A stretch of 64,000 nt of DNA from Serratia symbiotica (GTDB lineage Bacteria > Pseudomonadota > Gammaproteobacteria > Enterobacterales > Enterobacteriaceae), in contig NZ_CP050855.1 in NCBI RefSeq assembly GCF_000821185.2, positions 1 to 64,000 on the forward strand. Direction: 5' to 3'. The position numbers were made by a program, and so were the translations under genes. This document shows, in pieces, positions 20,599-29,747 of this stretch. Under the pieces are notes generated by a model. It was not told the origin of the DNA. It saw nothing but the letters and a program-made list of their open reading frames with translations, and did no database searches. Position 1 is the first letter of the stretch. Each line of letters opens with the position of its first letter.

Positions 20599-21879
20599 AT
20601 GATAACAATTGATCCAGAGATAAAAAAACTATTACACAGTTGTTCTGCCATGAATGCGATAAGAATGGCTACTGGTTCTTTTCATGTTTTTTTCCTTTTT
20701 TCAATGGGAGTTTCAATCTCAGAAATAGCCATTTTGCAAATGGTTTTTAGCATATCTATTTTTGTATTTGAGTTGCCAACCGGAATATTGGGTGACAAGC
20801 TAGGTGTAAAACAAAATGTAATTCTATCTTGTTTTTTCTATGCTCTATTCTTTCCGTTATGTACGTTTGCTCCGAACATGTATTTACTGGTTATGGCCGA
20901 AGTTTGTTATGCGCTTGGCGCATGTTTTTTTTCTGGTGCAGATAGTACATGGATTAAGGGGTTAGTCGATAGGCTGCCAGGCGAAAGTCGTGAGTCTAAT
21001 ATATATCACCATTACATGTCATATGTAAGAGAAGTAAATGCATTAATGAATTCTGTATCAGGTGTCATTGGTGTAATTATTGTTGTACTAATTGGAAATT
21101 ATAGCGCTGCGTATTACTTATGCGGTGCATCATTTATCTTTTTGGTATTCGCTTTCAGCAAAATAGATTCAGTAAGTGAAAAGAAATATGTACAAAACAT
21201 TAAAGAAAAATTTAATGTTTACTTGCATACAAAAAATGCCTTACAGCTGTTAGTGTCAACAAAAGTTGGTATTTACTATATATTAATATGCGGGTTAGTC
21301 GTGGCAGCAATGCAACCCGTATTTCATTTCTGGCAACCATTCATTTTAAATCAAAATGAATTATTGAATAATGCTACAAAGAATCAAGAGATCGTGATTT
21401 TAGGCGGATGTTTTTTCTCTTACTCATTTATAAAATATCTCTTCAATAGATATTTTATGAAAACTCTATTGACTAGATACAACCCGATGAAAATAACTTT
21501 ATTGGCGACTATTTTTGCGGCTATATCTATGCTTACACTGATTTTAATAAAGGGACAATGGCTTCCAATAGTGATATTTACTATGTTCCATAGCTTCTTT
21601 TCAGTCCCGATGAGCCAATTTGACTCTGAGTTCTTTAAACACTTAAATAATAATAATAACTCAAACACTGTTTTATCTATTGTTAGTTTACTTGCACGAG
21701 TTTTTGGTATTGTATCTCTTCTCATCATAGGGGTTATGGCAAAAAGCTTACCTCTATCATCGGCGTTTGTGTTTTCTTTTATTTGTATATTAAGTGTGAT
21801 TCCGGTCACTATCGCATGGATAAGATATATTGATAAAAATGAAGAAAACAAAGATGGAATCATTGGAGTTGCGGAATGA
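20599..21879 (+). CDS. mccC: MFS exporter, MccC-like
   Basis: 426-residue membrane protein with about twelve hydrophobic segments, FELPTGILGDKLGVKQNVIL after the second segment (variant MFS loop), and a charged cytoplasmic stretch near residue 200. MccC exports the processed peptide-nucleotide and gives some self-immunity. Position directly behind the precursor, AT-rich codon use and a 4-base overlap with the next gene all fit. Ribosome binding site AAGGAAAAG, start at 20599. I rely on context as well as on fold for the MccC name. Confidence 0.8.
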   Translation: MITIDPEIKKLLHSCSAMNAIRMATGSFHVFFLFSMGVSISEIAILQMVFSISIFVFELPTGILGDKLGVKQNVILSCFFYALFFPLCTFAPNMYLLVMAEVCYALGACFFSGADSTWIKGLVDRLPGESRESNIYHHYMSYVREVNALMNSVSGVIGVIIVVLIGNYSAAYYLCGASFIFLVFAFSKIDSVSEKKYVQNIKEKFNVYLHTKNALQLLVSTKVGIYYILICGLVVAAMQPVFHFWQPFILNQNELLNNATKNQEIVILGGCFFSYSFIKYLFNRYFMKTLLTRYNPMKITLLATIFAAISMLTLILIKGQWLPIVIFTMFHSFFSVPMSQFDSEFFKHLNNNNNSNTVLSIVSLLARVFGIVSLLIIGVMAKSLPLSSAFVFSFICILSVIPVTIAWIRYIDKNEENKDGIIGVAE

Positions 21880-23609
21880 AAATTCAATTAAATAGATCTC
21901 TTCCAATAAAGTATGTAGAAGCAGAAAATAAAATTGTATGCGGTCAAACCTTTATGGACATAACGGAGATAGAAGACTGCCCTGCATTCTTACTTGAACT
22001 TCTTGAGGAACTGAACATTCCAGCAGAATTTGACTATGTTGCCGAAAGATACAATCAGTCAGCTTCTGAAGAAGCTTATAATATAAACGAAATTCTCAAC
22101 AACTTGATTGAGGAAAAAATAGTATCATATACTTGGGAGCAAGATCGTTATGATAGGCATAGATTGTTCTTTGAACTATCAGGAATGAATCAGGCAGATT
22201 CAATGAATACCTTGAGAGACGCAACCGTTGGGATCATTGGAACTGGGGGCATCGGTTCCAATGTTGCGACTCTTTTAGCTGCAGCCGGTATCGGTTGCCT
22301 AAAAGTTAGTGATGGCGATTTAATTGAAGAATCTAATTTAACTCGTACGACTACTTTTAAGGAATCACAGATTGGCACGCTTAAAATTGATTCTTTAAAG
22401 GCGAATTTAGCTGAACAAAATAGCTTTTGCGAAGTTCATACTTTGACACATCTCCTCTCCAGAGATAAATTACACGAGTTTATCTCTTTCTTTTCTGACT
22501 GTGATATTCTTGTTTTATCAGCAGATCCAAGTAATGCATTTGAATTAATTGGGAGGTTGCATAGTGAGATCAACATCCCCGTTATTAATGCTGGCTATTT
22601 AGGAAGGATGGGATTAGTTGGCCCAATTATGGATGCACATTCAAAACCAGGGTTCGAACAACTGTTTAATAGAGATGTATTTGAGAATATAAATACTACT
22701 ATTAGAATAAATAAAAAATATCAAGCTCCATCATATGGGCCATTAAATTATATAGTTTCATCAATATGTTCACACGAAGTAATAAAATTTATTACCACAG
22801 GAAATAGTATTCTTAAAGAGAAAAGGCTAATAATTAATCCGGATAATTATGAAACGCTAGTTTATGATTATAAAAAAGATCTAAACTTAAATAGTCCTAC
22901 GCAACATTATCCAGACAATGGAACAACCGATCAATTTGATATAATTGCAGATTTTTATAAAAATCATAGAGAGGGCGCAAGTTTAAATAGAGTGATTCTC
23001 GATGACTATGTAAAAGAGGTAATACTCAAAAGAGAGTATGCTACTGCGTTGGACATAGGCTGCGGAATAGGCACATATAGTCGAATGCTCGACCTTTGTT
23101 CTGCTCGAGTTGTAGCATTGGATACTAATAAAAAAATGCTGGATGTTGCCAGAGAGAAAGGTGGGCAGATTGAATATATTCAATGTGACTTAATTGAATA
23201 TGAAAGTGATAGCTTGTTTGATTTTATTATCTTGTCCTTAGTGCTAGATCATATAAATGATTATTGTTCATATATAAAAAAAGTTAGGTCCATTTTGAGC
23301 AGAGAAGGTAGAGTTCTATGCATAGTACCGAATCATGTAAAAGACTCGTGCACTAGCCATCAGAATGACAAAATGGTAATAGAAAATTACTTCTACGAAG
23401 GGGTTCAAACTAAAAGTAGACTTGACGAACATGGCAATTTTTTATGTGAGCTTAACTCTTTCAAAAGAAACCTATCAACCTATGTAAATAGTTTTATCGA
23501 TGCGGGATTCTCATTGGTATCAATTAAAGAGCCACGGCATCCTGATAAGATGCATTTAGGTCATAACTTTCCTTACTTCACAGTATTGGAGTTTAAATAT
23601 GGTAATTGA
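21876..23609 (+). CDS. mccB: MccB adenylyltransferase fused to carboxymethyltransferase-like domain
   Basis: 577 residues. 1-105: N-terminal peptide-clamp-like region. About 110-340: E1/ThiF fold with the nucleotide loop GTGGIGSNVATLLAAAGIG, then SDGDLIEESNLTRTT, and the helix INAGYLGRMGLVGP, closely paralleling E. coli MccB. About 385-577: class I SAM methyltransferase (ALDIGCGIGTYSRML, then FDFIILSLVLDHI). The CxxC zinc pairs of E. coli MccB are not found in the adenylyltransferase part. A C-terminal carboxymethyltransferase domain on MccB is known from the Yersinia and Bacillus type of the pathway, giving a carboxymethylated cytidine. It overlaps both neighbours. Confidence 0.85.
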   Translation: MKIQLNRSLPIKYVEAENKIVCGQTFMDITEIEDCPAFLLELLEELNIPAEFDYVAERYNQSASEEAYNINEILNNLIEEKIVSYTWEQDRYDRHRLFFELSGMNQADSMNTLRDATVGIIGTGGIGSNVATLLAAAGIGCLKVSDGDLIEESNLTRTTTFKESQIGTLKIDSLKANLAEQNSFCEVHTLTHLLSRDKLHEFISFFSDCDILVLSADPSNAFELIGRLHSEINIPVINAGYLGRMGLVGPIMDAHSKPGFEQLFNRDVFENINTTIRINKKYQAPSYGPLNYIVSSICSHEVIKFITTGNSILKEKRLIINPDNYETLVYDYKKDLNLNSPTQHYPDNGTTDQFDIIADFYKNHREGASLNRVILDDYVKEVILKREYATALDIGCGIGTYSRMLDLCSARVVALDTNKKMLDVAREKGGQIEYIQCDLIEYESDSLFDFIILSLVLDHINDYCSYIKKVRSILSREGRVLCIVPNHVKDSCTSHQNDKMVIENYFYEGVQTKSRLDEHGNFLCELNSFKRNLSTYVNSFIDAGFSLVSIKEPRHPDKMHLGHNFPYFTVLEFKYGN

Positions 23610-24323
23610 TAATGTATTTATTAATAAAGACCAAATGAAGTCATTTGAGTTTAATGAAGATGTATGCAATGTTTTTGATGATATGGTTTTACGAAGTGTT
23701 CCAGAATACGAAGACATCCAGGATTTAATCTCATTGATGTTTGATTCTTTTCATTAGAAAAAATATTTCTTGATGTAGGGTGTTCTACCGGTACAACAAT
23801 AAATAAGCTGTTATCGCAGACGCAAGTCAAGCATTGTTACGGAGTCGATGTTTCTGCATGCATGCTTGAAAAAGCAAGATAAAAGTGTGAGCCTTACAAA
23901 GAAAAAGTGACATTAAGTAATCATAACTACCTAAGTGGAGAAAATAAAACTATCTGCGACATCATGAGACCTGATTTTGTCATTCTAAATCTTGTACTTC
24001 AATTTATACGTCCACCAGAAAGAGAGGGATTTATAAAAAACATAAAATCATCATGTTCCGATCAAGTCACAATGATTGTCTTCGAAAAGATTATATTTGA
24101 GGATCCTGTTATAAATGCCACCTACATTGAATCGTACTTAAAATGGAAATATAGCAGAGGATATTCTAAGACTGAAATTGAAAACAAAAGATTAGCTCTA
24201 GAGAATAAATTGATACCATATCTTGACTCTGAGAATATAAAATTATTTAATCGCTGTGGTTTCAGTATGGTCGAGAATTGTTTCTCCTTTTTAAACTTTC
24301 GAGGATATCTATGTCGTTGCTAA
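23599..24323 (+). pseudogene. mccS: Disrupted CmoA/MccS-like carboxy-SAM synthase
   Basis: Starts inside the mccB end with FEFNEDVCNVFDDMVLRSVP, a clear match to CmoA (tRNA carboxy-SAM synthase). The frame stops at 23755-23757; the match resumes in the next frame as IFLDVGCSTGTT, so one T appears lost from the T-run at 23748-23751. A second lesion, an in-frame TAA at 23880-23882, follows VSACMLEKAR. The C-terminus (LNLVLQFIRPPEREGF, then MVENCFSFLNFRGYL) is intact to 24323. Two independent breaks mean the protein is very probably not made, unless read-through occurs. Confidence 0.85.
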
Positions 24324-25138
24324 TAGCGGATGTTTTAAATGACAGAATTTATGCAAAGATCAGTGAACACGAAGCTATTCATATTGAGCCGGCCTCACTT
24401 ATTAGTGAACATATATTTCATGAAGTGAAACATAAAAACCGGACTATTATAAGAAAAATAAACGATGTAATTCAAGAGGAATTCGATTTAAAAATAAGCC
24501 AGGATATTGACGAAGTACTTTTAATTAATGAAGATAAGTATAATCTGCAACAAAAAAGTATAAAGGCATTTTCTAATGTGAAGTGTATATATGCACATAG
24601 AGGGCGACATTGGTTCGATATCTTTGATGAATATGACGAAAGCTTCACAGAAGTATTGAGTCAGTACTTAAAAACCTATAATATTCATAATCTTGATGGC
24701 CTGTATTTGATTTTTGAAAATGCAAATGTGACCAGTGATAATGACTTAAGTATTAAGCTAGCAAATTTCCTAAAAACAATTCAGGACAACCTTGCGCCTA
24801 ATTTGCTTAAAAAAATAACAGATGAAAAGTGGCGTTTTATAATAGATGGGGTTGAACTTTACCTACTTGTTTTCTCAAATCATTACCCAATAAATCACTC
24901 TAGGTATTTACCCCTTAACAATACCATTTCATTTCTTGTTCAACCAGATCAAACCTTTGATCGGTTTGCTGATAATGATTCTAATCTTATAACAAAAGAT
25001 AACAAAGAAAAAATTAGGGAAAACTATAAAAAAGAGGGGTGTACCTACAATTATTCACTTTCTGAGTCAAGTGACCATAGAGCTAAATTTATAAAATCAA
25101 CTGATACTATTAATGTTATAAATTGGTGGAGAAACTAG
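24311..25138 (+). CDS. Uncharacterised mcc-cluster protein, YqcI/YcgG-like
   Basis: 275 residues from the ATG at 24311 (ribosome binding site GAGGAT), overlapping the broken mccS end. The C-terminal half resembles YqcI/YcgG proteins, a family that includes haem-dependent oxygenases such as GntA: EKWRFIIDGVELYLLVFSNHY, NTISFLVQPDQTFDRF and a terminal Trp-Trp. The usual N-terminal Cys-containing signature of that family is not obvious. It is not part of the E. coli microcin C operon, so it may add a modification. Similarity is judged by eye and is weak. Confidence 0.5.
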   Translation: MSLLIADVLNDRIYAKISEHEAIHIEPASLISEHIFHEVKHKNRTIIRKINDVIQEEFDLKISQDIDEVLLINEDKYNLQQKSIKAFSNVKCIYAHRGRHWFDIFDEYDESFTEVLSQYLKTYNIHNLDGLYLIFENANVTSDNDLSIKLANFLKTIQDNLAPNLLKKITDEKWRFIIDGVELYLLVFSNHYPINHSRYLPLNNTISFLVQPDQTFDRFADNDSNLITKDNKEKIRENYKKEGCTYNYSLSESSDHRAKFIKSTDTINVINWWRN

Positions 25139-25140
25139 AA

Positions 25141-25932
25141 ATGTCTACTAACAATATCAAAAATACTGATTTACTGAAATTATCCTATCCTGATTTCCTT
25201 GGTTTTTTTGGAGTGGACAACACTCCTCCAGGAGGAAACGTAACATTGGAAAGCTGGATAAAAAATAGCGAGATAAACAAGGAGTCTTATCTCCTTGATT
25301 TGGCATGTTCAACAGGATTTTCATCAAGAAATATATCGTTAAAAACTGAATGCCGAGCAGATGGAATAGATATATCGCCTCCATCGATTGAATCAGCAAA
25401 TGCTTTAGCACTTAAAAATGGGATTGGTGCACGAGTAAAGTTTTCTGTTGCAAATGCGGAAAGCATTCCATTTTCTGATAACACTTTCACTCATATTACT
25501 GCGGGCTGCTGTTTTGGCTTCATTTCTGGTAAAGAGACAGCATTAAAAGAATGTCCTAGAGTTTTGCGAAATGATGGGTATTTGTGCATATCACCTTTCT
25601 TTTATGAATTAACACCGGATAGTGAGCTAATTGATATGGTAGAAAAGCATATAGGGTATCGTCCAGATACAGATAGAGATTATGATTATTGGTATAGATT
25701 TTTCAGTGCACGATTTCATCTTATCAGTGAGGAGATTTTTGATTTACCTATTTATACAGATGATGAGATCGAGTCAATTACACGAATAGCTATTTGTAGT
25801 AAGGAAAATTTCTTGATGTTAAGCCAAGAACAGCAACAGATTTCATTTGATAGATATTATAATACGCGTGTACTGCTCAATGAGCATGCTAAATATCAGT
25901 CAATTGCATTATGGACCATGAGAGCTAAATAA
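25141..25932 (+). CDS. mccD: MccD-like SAM-dependent transferase
   Basis: 263 residues of class I SAM fold: YLLDLACSTGFSSRNIS (motif I), ADGIDISPPSIESA, and VANAESIPFSDNTFTHITAG. In E. coli MccD transfers a 3-amino-3-carboxypropyl group from SAM to the nucleotide phosphate, which MccE then decarboxylates to aminopropyl. The gene directly precedes the decarboxylase, which supports this role over a plain methyltransferase. Start at 25141 with GGAGAAAC upstream; its stop overlaps the next ATG (TAATG). Confidence 0.75.
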   Translation: MSTNNIKNTDLLKLSYPDFLGFFGVDNTPPGGNVTLESWIKNSEINKESYLLDLACSTGFSSRNISLKTECRADGIDISPPSIESANALALKNGIGARVKFSVANAESIPFSDNTFTHITAGCCFGFISGKETALKECPRVLRNDGYLCISPFFYELTPDSELIDMVEKHIGYRPDTDRDYDYWYRFFSARFHLISEEIFDLPIYTDDEIESITRIAICSKENFLMLSQEQQQISFDRYYNTRVLLNEHAKYQSIALWTMRAK

Positions 25933-27095
25933 TGGCTATTGAATTCAATGATTTAATAAAAACACACAATAAAGAAAATTATTATTACATTATGGATCTA
26001 GATGCTATAAGGAAAGCAACGCGCAAATTAAAATCTCATTGGGAGTATTTTTTTCCTGAGTTGGAGATTGCATACTCTTATAAAAGCAACAACTTATCAA
26101 TGGTGACAAAGTTAATGCTTTTTGAGGGCTTGTCTGCCGAAACGGTATCGTTACACGAAATAAAACTTGCTTTGGATGATGGGTTCGCAGGCGAGTTTAT
26201 TTATTTTGATGGGCCAGTTAAACTAAATAACGAAATTGAGTTCGCCATATCAAAAGGTATTAAAATACAGTGTGATAACACTCTTGAGGTAGAGAGAGTT
26301 ATACTCATTTCCAACCATATTAAAGTAAAGCCAAAAATATCATTCCGTCTAAGCACCGATTATAAATCGACGGGGTTATCTCGTTTCGGAATGAGTCGGG
26401 ATGAATTTCATGAGTCATTGTTATTACTCCAAGAGAATGGTCTTCATCTTTGCGGGCTTCACTTTCACTCAGGGTCCAATCTCACATCTCATGACTATCT
26501 GATAAAAGCATTGGAATATTATTCAAATGAAATCTCTAAGGTGAAAGATATCATACATTTTATCGATATTGGAGGAGGTTATCCTGCATCCACTGCAAAT
26601 TGTGATGCTGTTTTGGTCAATAATAATTATCCAAAGCGTGTACGCGAAGCACTTTTAAAACAAGGTATAGACATCAATAAGGTTAGTGTTGTAATTGAGC
26701 CTGGTAGAATCTTAACTGAAGATTATGGATATCTAATTTCCGGAATCGCCTCAGTAAAAGAACGTAATGACATTAATATTATAACCATATCGGCACCAGG
26801 TACAAATGTGAGATCTGCGCAGTATCATAATAATAGATTTGCTTTTATCATTCCTCAGAGAGAGGAATGCATTGAAACTAGCTTAGCTCATGTTTTTGGT
26901 TCTAATTGCTATGAGTCTGATATTATTGCGATGAACATGTCAATACCAGTTGATCTTTCTATTGATGACAAGGTGCTAATATCATCATGTGGTAGTTATG
27001 ATATAATGAATTCATCAAGTTGGATTAGAAGTAAACCTAAGTTAATTGTTATCTCTAACGGGGAGTGCTTTCATGATAATTACAGACCTGCCTGA
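25932..27095 (+). CDS. mccE: MccE decarboxylase part, PLP-dependent fold type III
   Basis: 387 residues of the diaminopimelate/ornithine decarboxylase family: PLP-lysine region IAYSYKSNNLSMVTK, the substrate and PLP residues in CGLHFHSGSNL, FIDIGGGYPAS and IEPGRILTEDYGY, and the late active-site Cys in LISSCGSYD. In E. coli MccE this is the N-terminal half of a bifunctional protein that removes the carboxyl of the aminocarboxypropyl group. Here it ends at 27095 and the acetyltransferase is a separate, overlapping gene. Confidence 0.85.
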   Translation: MAIEFNDLIKTHNKENYYYIMDLDAIRKATRKLKSHWEYFFPELEIAYSYKSNNLSMVTKLMLFEGLSAETVSLHEIKLALDDGFAGEFIYFDGPVKLNNEIEFAISKGIKIQCDNTLEVERVILISNHIKVKPKISFRLSTDYKSTGLSRFGMSRDEFHESLLLLQENGLHLCGLHFHSGSNLTSHDYLIKALEYYSNEISKVKDIIHFIDIGGGYPASTANCDAVLVNNNYPKRVREALLKQGIDINKVSVVIEPGRILTEDYGYLISGIASVKERNDINIITISAPGTNVRSAQYHNNRFAFIIPQREECIETSLAHVFGSNCYESDIIAMNMSIPVDLSIDDKVLISSCGSYDIMNSSSWIRSKPKLIVISNGECFHDNYRPA

Positions 27096-27630
27096 AAAAC
27101 TTATTGCGGGGCAAAAAGTAAAACTATTAGCTCCAGATGTGTCGTATTGCCGCGATGTCTATACACTTATTTCTAATTTTTCTAAAGTGCATTTCGAGTT
27201 CCTTTTATGGTCAAATTCAGAACACTCTATTGAGACCTGTTATAAAAATCTTGAAATTGCCTCAACTAATTTCAGGAATGACAAGGATGAATACAGATTC
27301 TTGATTATGGATATTAAGTCAAATAATTTAGTTGGATGCATTAGCTTATTTATTGTAAACCCTAAAATACCTTTTTATGAAATCGGTTATTGGGCTTCAA
27401 GTCAATTAATGGGTAAGGGGTTTGTTACAGAAGCCTGTATTTTAGTAAGAAATATTGCTTGCCATTATTTAAAGTGTCAAAGATTAGAGATAAAGATGGC
27501 TAGCAGGAACGTACGAAGTGCAAAAGTAGCTCTTCGTACAGGATTCCAGTTGGAGGCTAGCCTGAGGAAGCATCGATTGGATGGCTTTGGCTATATTGAT
27601 GATACTTGTATATATAGCTACCCTATATAA
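27073..27630 (+). CDS. MccE acetyltransferase part, GNAT self-immunity protein
   Basis: 185 residues, RimL-type GNAT: FYEIGYWASSQLMGKGFVTEA covers the acetyl-CoA loop, followed by the SAKVALRTGFQLEASLRKH region. Start at 27073 with GGGGAG 8 bases upstream, inside the decarboxylase gene (23-base overlap). In E. coli the C-terminal MccE domain acetylates processed microcin C and so protects the producer; the same function is expected here. Last recognisable gene of the cluster; no MccF peptidase is seen. Confidence 0.8.
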   Translation: MIITDLPEKLIAGQKVKLLAPDVSYCRDVYTLISNFSKVHFEFLLWSNSEHSIETCYKNLEIASTNFRNDKDEYRFLIMDIKSNNLVGCISLFIVNPKIPFYEIGYWASSQLMGKGFVTEACILVRNIACHYLKCQRLEIKMASRNVRSAKVALRTGFQLEASLRKHRLDGFGYIDDTCIYSYPI

Positions 27631-27928
27631 TAACATTTATCGTCATCCGAGTAAGTTAATCATTAGTGTCGAACATATCTATCAGGTCAGAAATCTCTAT
27701 ATCTATAAATTAACTCTTTAAAAGAGTGGTGCCGAGCTGCAAGTGCGCTAAATAATGATGGTCGGCATCTCTTCCCTCAGTAGACCGAGCCAGTACACCG
27801 TGACAAAAAAGTACATCCGCAATGAGCGCCTTTGTTGGGTTGGACAAATTTTTACACATTACCGTATAGGGTCTCGATTGATGCAAGGATATCTGTTCTC
27901 TGATACTTCCGGCGTCACTCCCCCCCTC
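27631..27928. other. Intergenic gap between mcc cluster and IS element
   Basis: About 300 bases with no credible gene on either strand. Short open frames overlap on both strands but match nothing I know. It may hold remains of the original mcc right flank. Confidence 0.4.
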
Positions 27929-27985
27929 TGTCAGGATAGTTGTCACCCCCAATTGAAAATCTAAATGGGGGCAATGGAGCCTGAT

Positions 27986-28474
27986 ATGAAACGTTATTCA
28001 CCGGAACGTAAAGCCGCAGTATTGGCAAAATTATTGCCGCCTTACAACATGACCGTCTCCTTGCTGGCTCAGCAGGAGGGGATTTCTGACGCAACCCTGT
28101 ATAATTGGCGTAATCAGGCCAGACTGGAGGGGAAACCGGTGCCCGGAGCCAATAAAACTACTGAGCAATGGTCGAGCGAAGCCCGTTTTGCCGTCATTGT
28201 TGAAACCGCCACGCTCAGTGAGGCGGAATTAGGGGAATACTGTCGTCGCAAAGGACTCTATCCACAGCAAATAGCACAGTGGAAGCAGGCTTTTATCGAA
28301 CAGAATAACGATAGCCCTGCAGATAAAGCGCAGTTAAAGCAACAGGCTAAAGAAAACAAATAACTTAAACGTGAACTGGCGCGAAAAGAAAAAGCGCTGG
28401 CGGAGGCTGCTGCCTTGCTGGTACTGCGAAAAAAGCTCAACCGTTACTACGGGATGGAAGACGAGGACGACTGA
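27986..28474 (+). pseudogene. IS3-family OrfA with nonsense codon
   Basis: Helix-turn-helix protein beginning MKRYSPERKAAVLAKLL with the second motif ISDATLYNWRNQA. The frame is stopped by TAA at 28361-28363, where relatives have Gln (one C-to-T change), but continues in the same frame (LKRELARKEKALAEAAALLV) to 28474. Part of the element 27929-29548. Confidence 0.75.
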
Positions 28475-28505
28475 CGCCCGTCCTTGAACGCGTGCAGTTT
28501 ATCCA

Positions 28506-29517
28506 GTGGATACACGGGAGGCGATGAACCGGGGGACCCGTCTGGCTCCGGCCTGCCGGGAAGTGAATATCAGCCTGAGAACCTGGAAGAGATGGCACAG
28601 ACAGGCCGAAGACCGGCGTCCTGCCGCAGTACGTCCGACCCCGGGCAATAAACTGACGCTGGCGGAGGAACAGCAGGTACTGGCCGTGTGTAACTAGCCG
28701 GAATACGCCAGCCTGCCCCCTGCGCAGAGCGTGCCGCGTCTGGCGGACAATGGCATCTATCTGGCGAGCGAATCAACGTTTTACCGGATACTCCGGCGCC
28801 ATGGTCAGGTTCATCATCGCGGTCGTAGCCGGGCGCCGGTAACCATCAGTAAGCCGACCATACCATGCCACTGCGCCCCGTCAGGTCTGGACCTGGGATG
28901 TGACGTGGTGCGCGTCACGGGTACGAGACCGTTATTTTTATCTGTACCTGATAGAAGATATTTTTAGCCGGAAAATCGTTGGTTATGAGGTTCATGAAGA
29001 GGAGAACGGTGAGCACGCTGCCGCGTTGCTGCACCGTGCCGTGCTGCGAGAACGATGCTACCGGCAACCGCTGGTGGTGCATGCCGACAATGGTGGGCCG
29101 ATGAAGTCCCAAACGTTAAAGGCAAAACTGAAAGAACTGAATATCACGGGTTCGCACAGTCGGCCTCGGGTCAGTAACGACAATCCGTTCGTGGAGTCAT
29201 TGTTCAGAACGTTAAAATATGTGGCGGGCTGGCCGTCAGCGGGCTGCACGGGACTTGATGAAGCCAGACGATGGGTTGAACGCTTTAGCCGCTGGTATAA
29301 CGAAGCGCATCGGCATAGCGGCATCGGTTATGTCACACCGGAACAGCGCCACCAGGGACAAGATATAAGCCTGCTGGCAAACAGGAAAGCGGTATATGAA
29401 GCGGCGAGGAAAGCCAGACCGGGTCGATGGTCAAGGCAATGTCGTCAATGGCAGCGTGAAGGCGTGGTGATGTTAAATCCGGATAAGCCACAAAACGCAT
29501 CAGAAAAAGCAGCCTGA
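28506..29517 (+). pseudogene. IS3-family OrfB, broken by stop and frameshift
   Basis: Reads from RLAPACREVNISLRTWKRW, then a TAG at 28695-28697, SVPRLADNGIYLASESTFYR in the same frame, a shift near 28890, and then the DDE core (LVVHADNGGPMKSQ with the second Asp, RVSNDNPFVESLFRTLK with the Glu) to 29517. At least two lesions, so it is inactive. Confidence 0.8.
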
Positions 29518-29747
29518 AAACTCATTAAGGGTGACAACTTCGTTGACAGCTACCGCTTGTTGCATATTCTGCATTTTATCACCGAGCACAATCGTATGAG
29601 AAATCATCCTTCCAGGATGTTCGGGTAATGAATCATATTGTTGGTGCAGGCACGTTCAGGCTCATAGAATCACCATATATATCATCTACTTACACAATTG
29701 ATGGTTCTTTAAAATATGTTTATTAGGTTCTTAAAAAAGGGTATCTC

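Larger units (their letters stand above)
27929..29548 (+). mobile_element. IS3-family element, decayed, with TGTCA ends
   Basis: About 1.62 kb. The left end TGTCAGGATAGTTGTCACCC and the right end (reverse complement TGTCAACGAAGTTGTCACCC) form matching inverted repeats. Both open reading frames carry inactivating lesions, so the copy cannot move on its own. Confidence 0.8.

Noticed and set aside
27710..27952. Minus-strand 80-residue open frame after the mcc cluster
   Set aside because: No start signal, no recognisable motif, overlaps the IS end; treated as non-coding.
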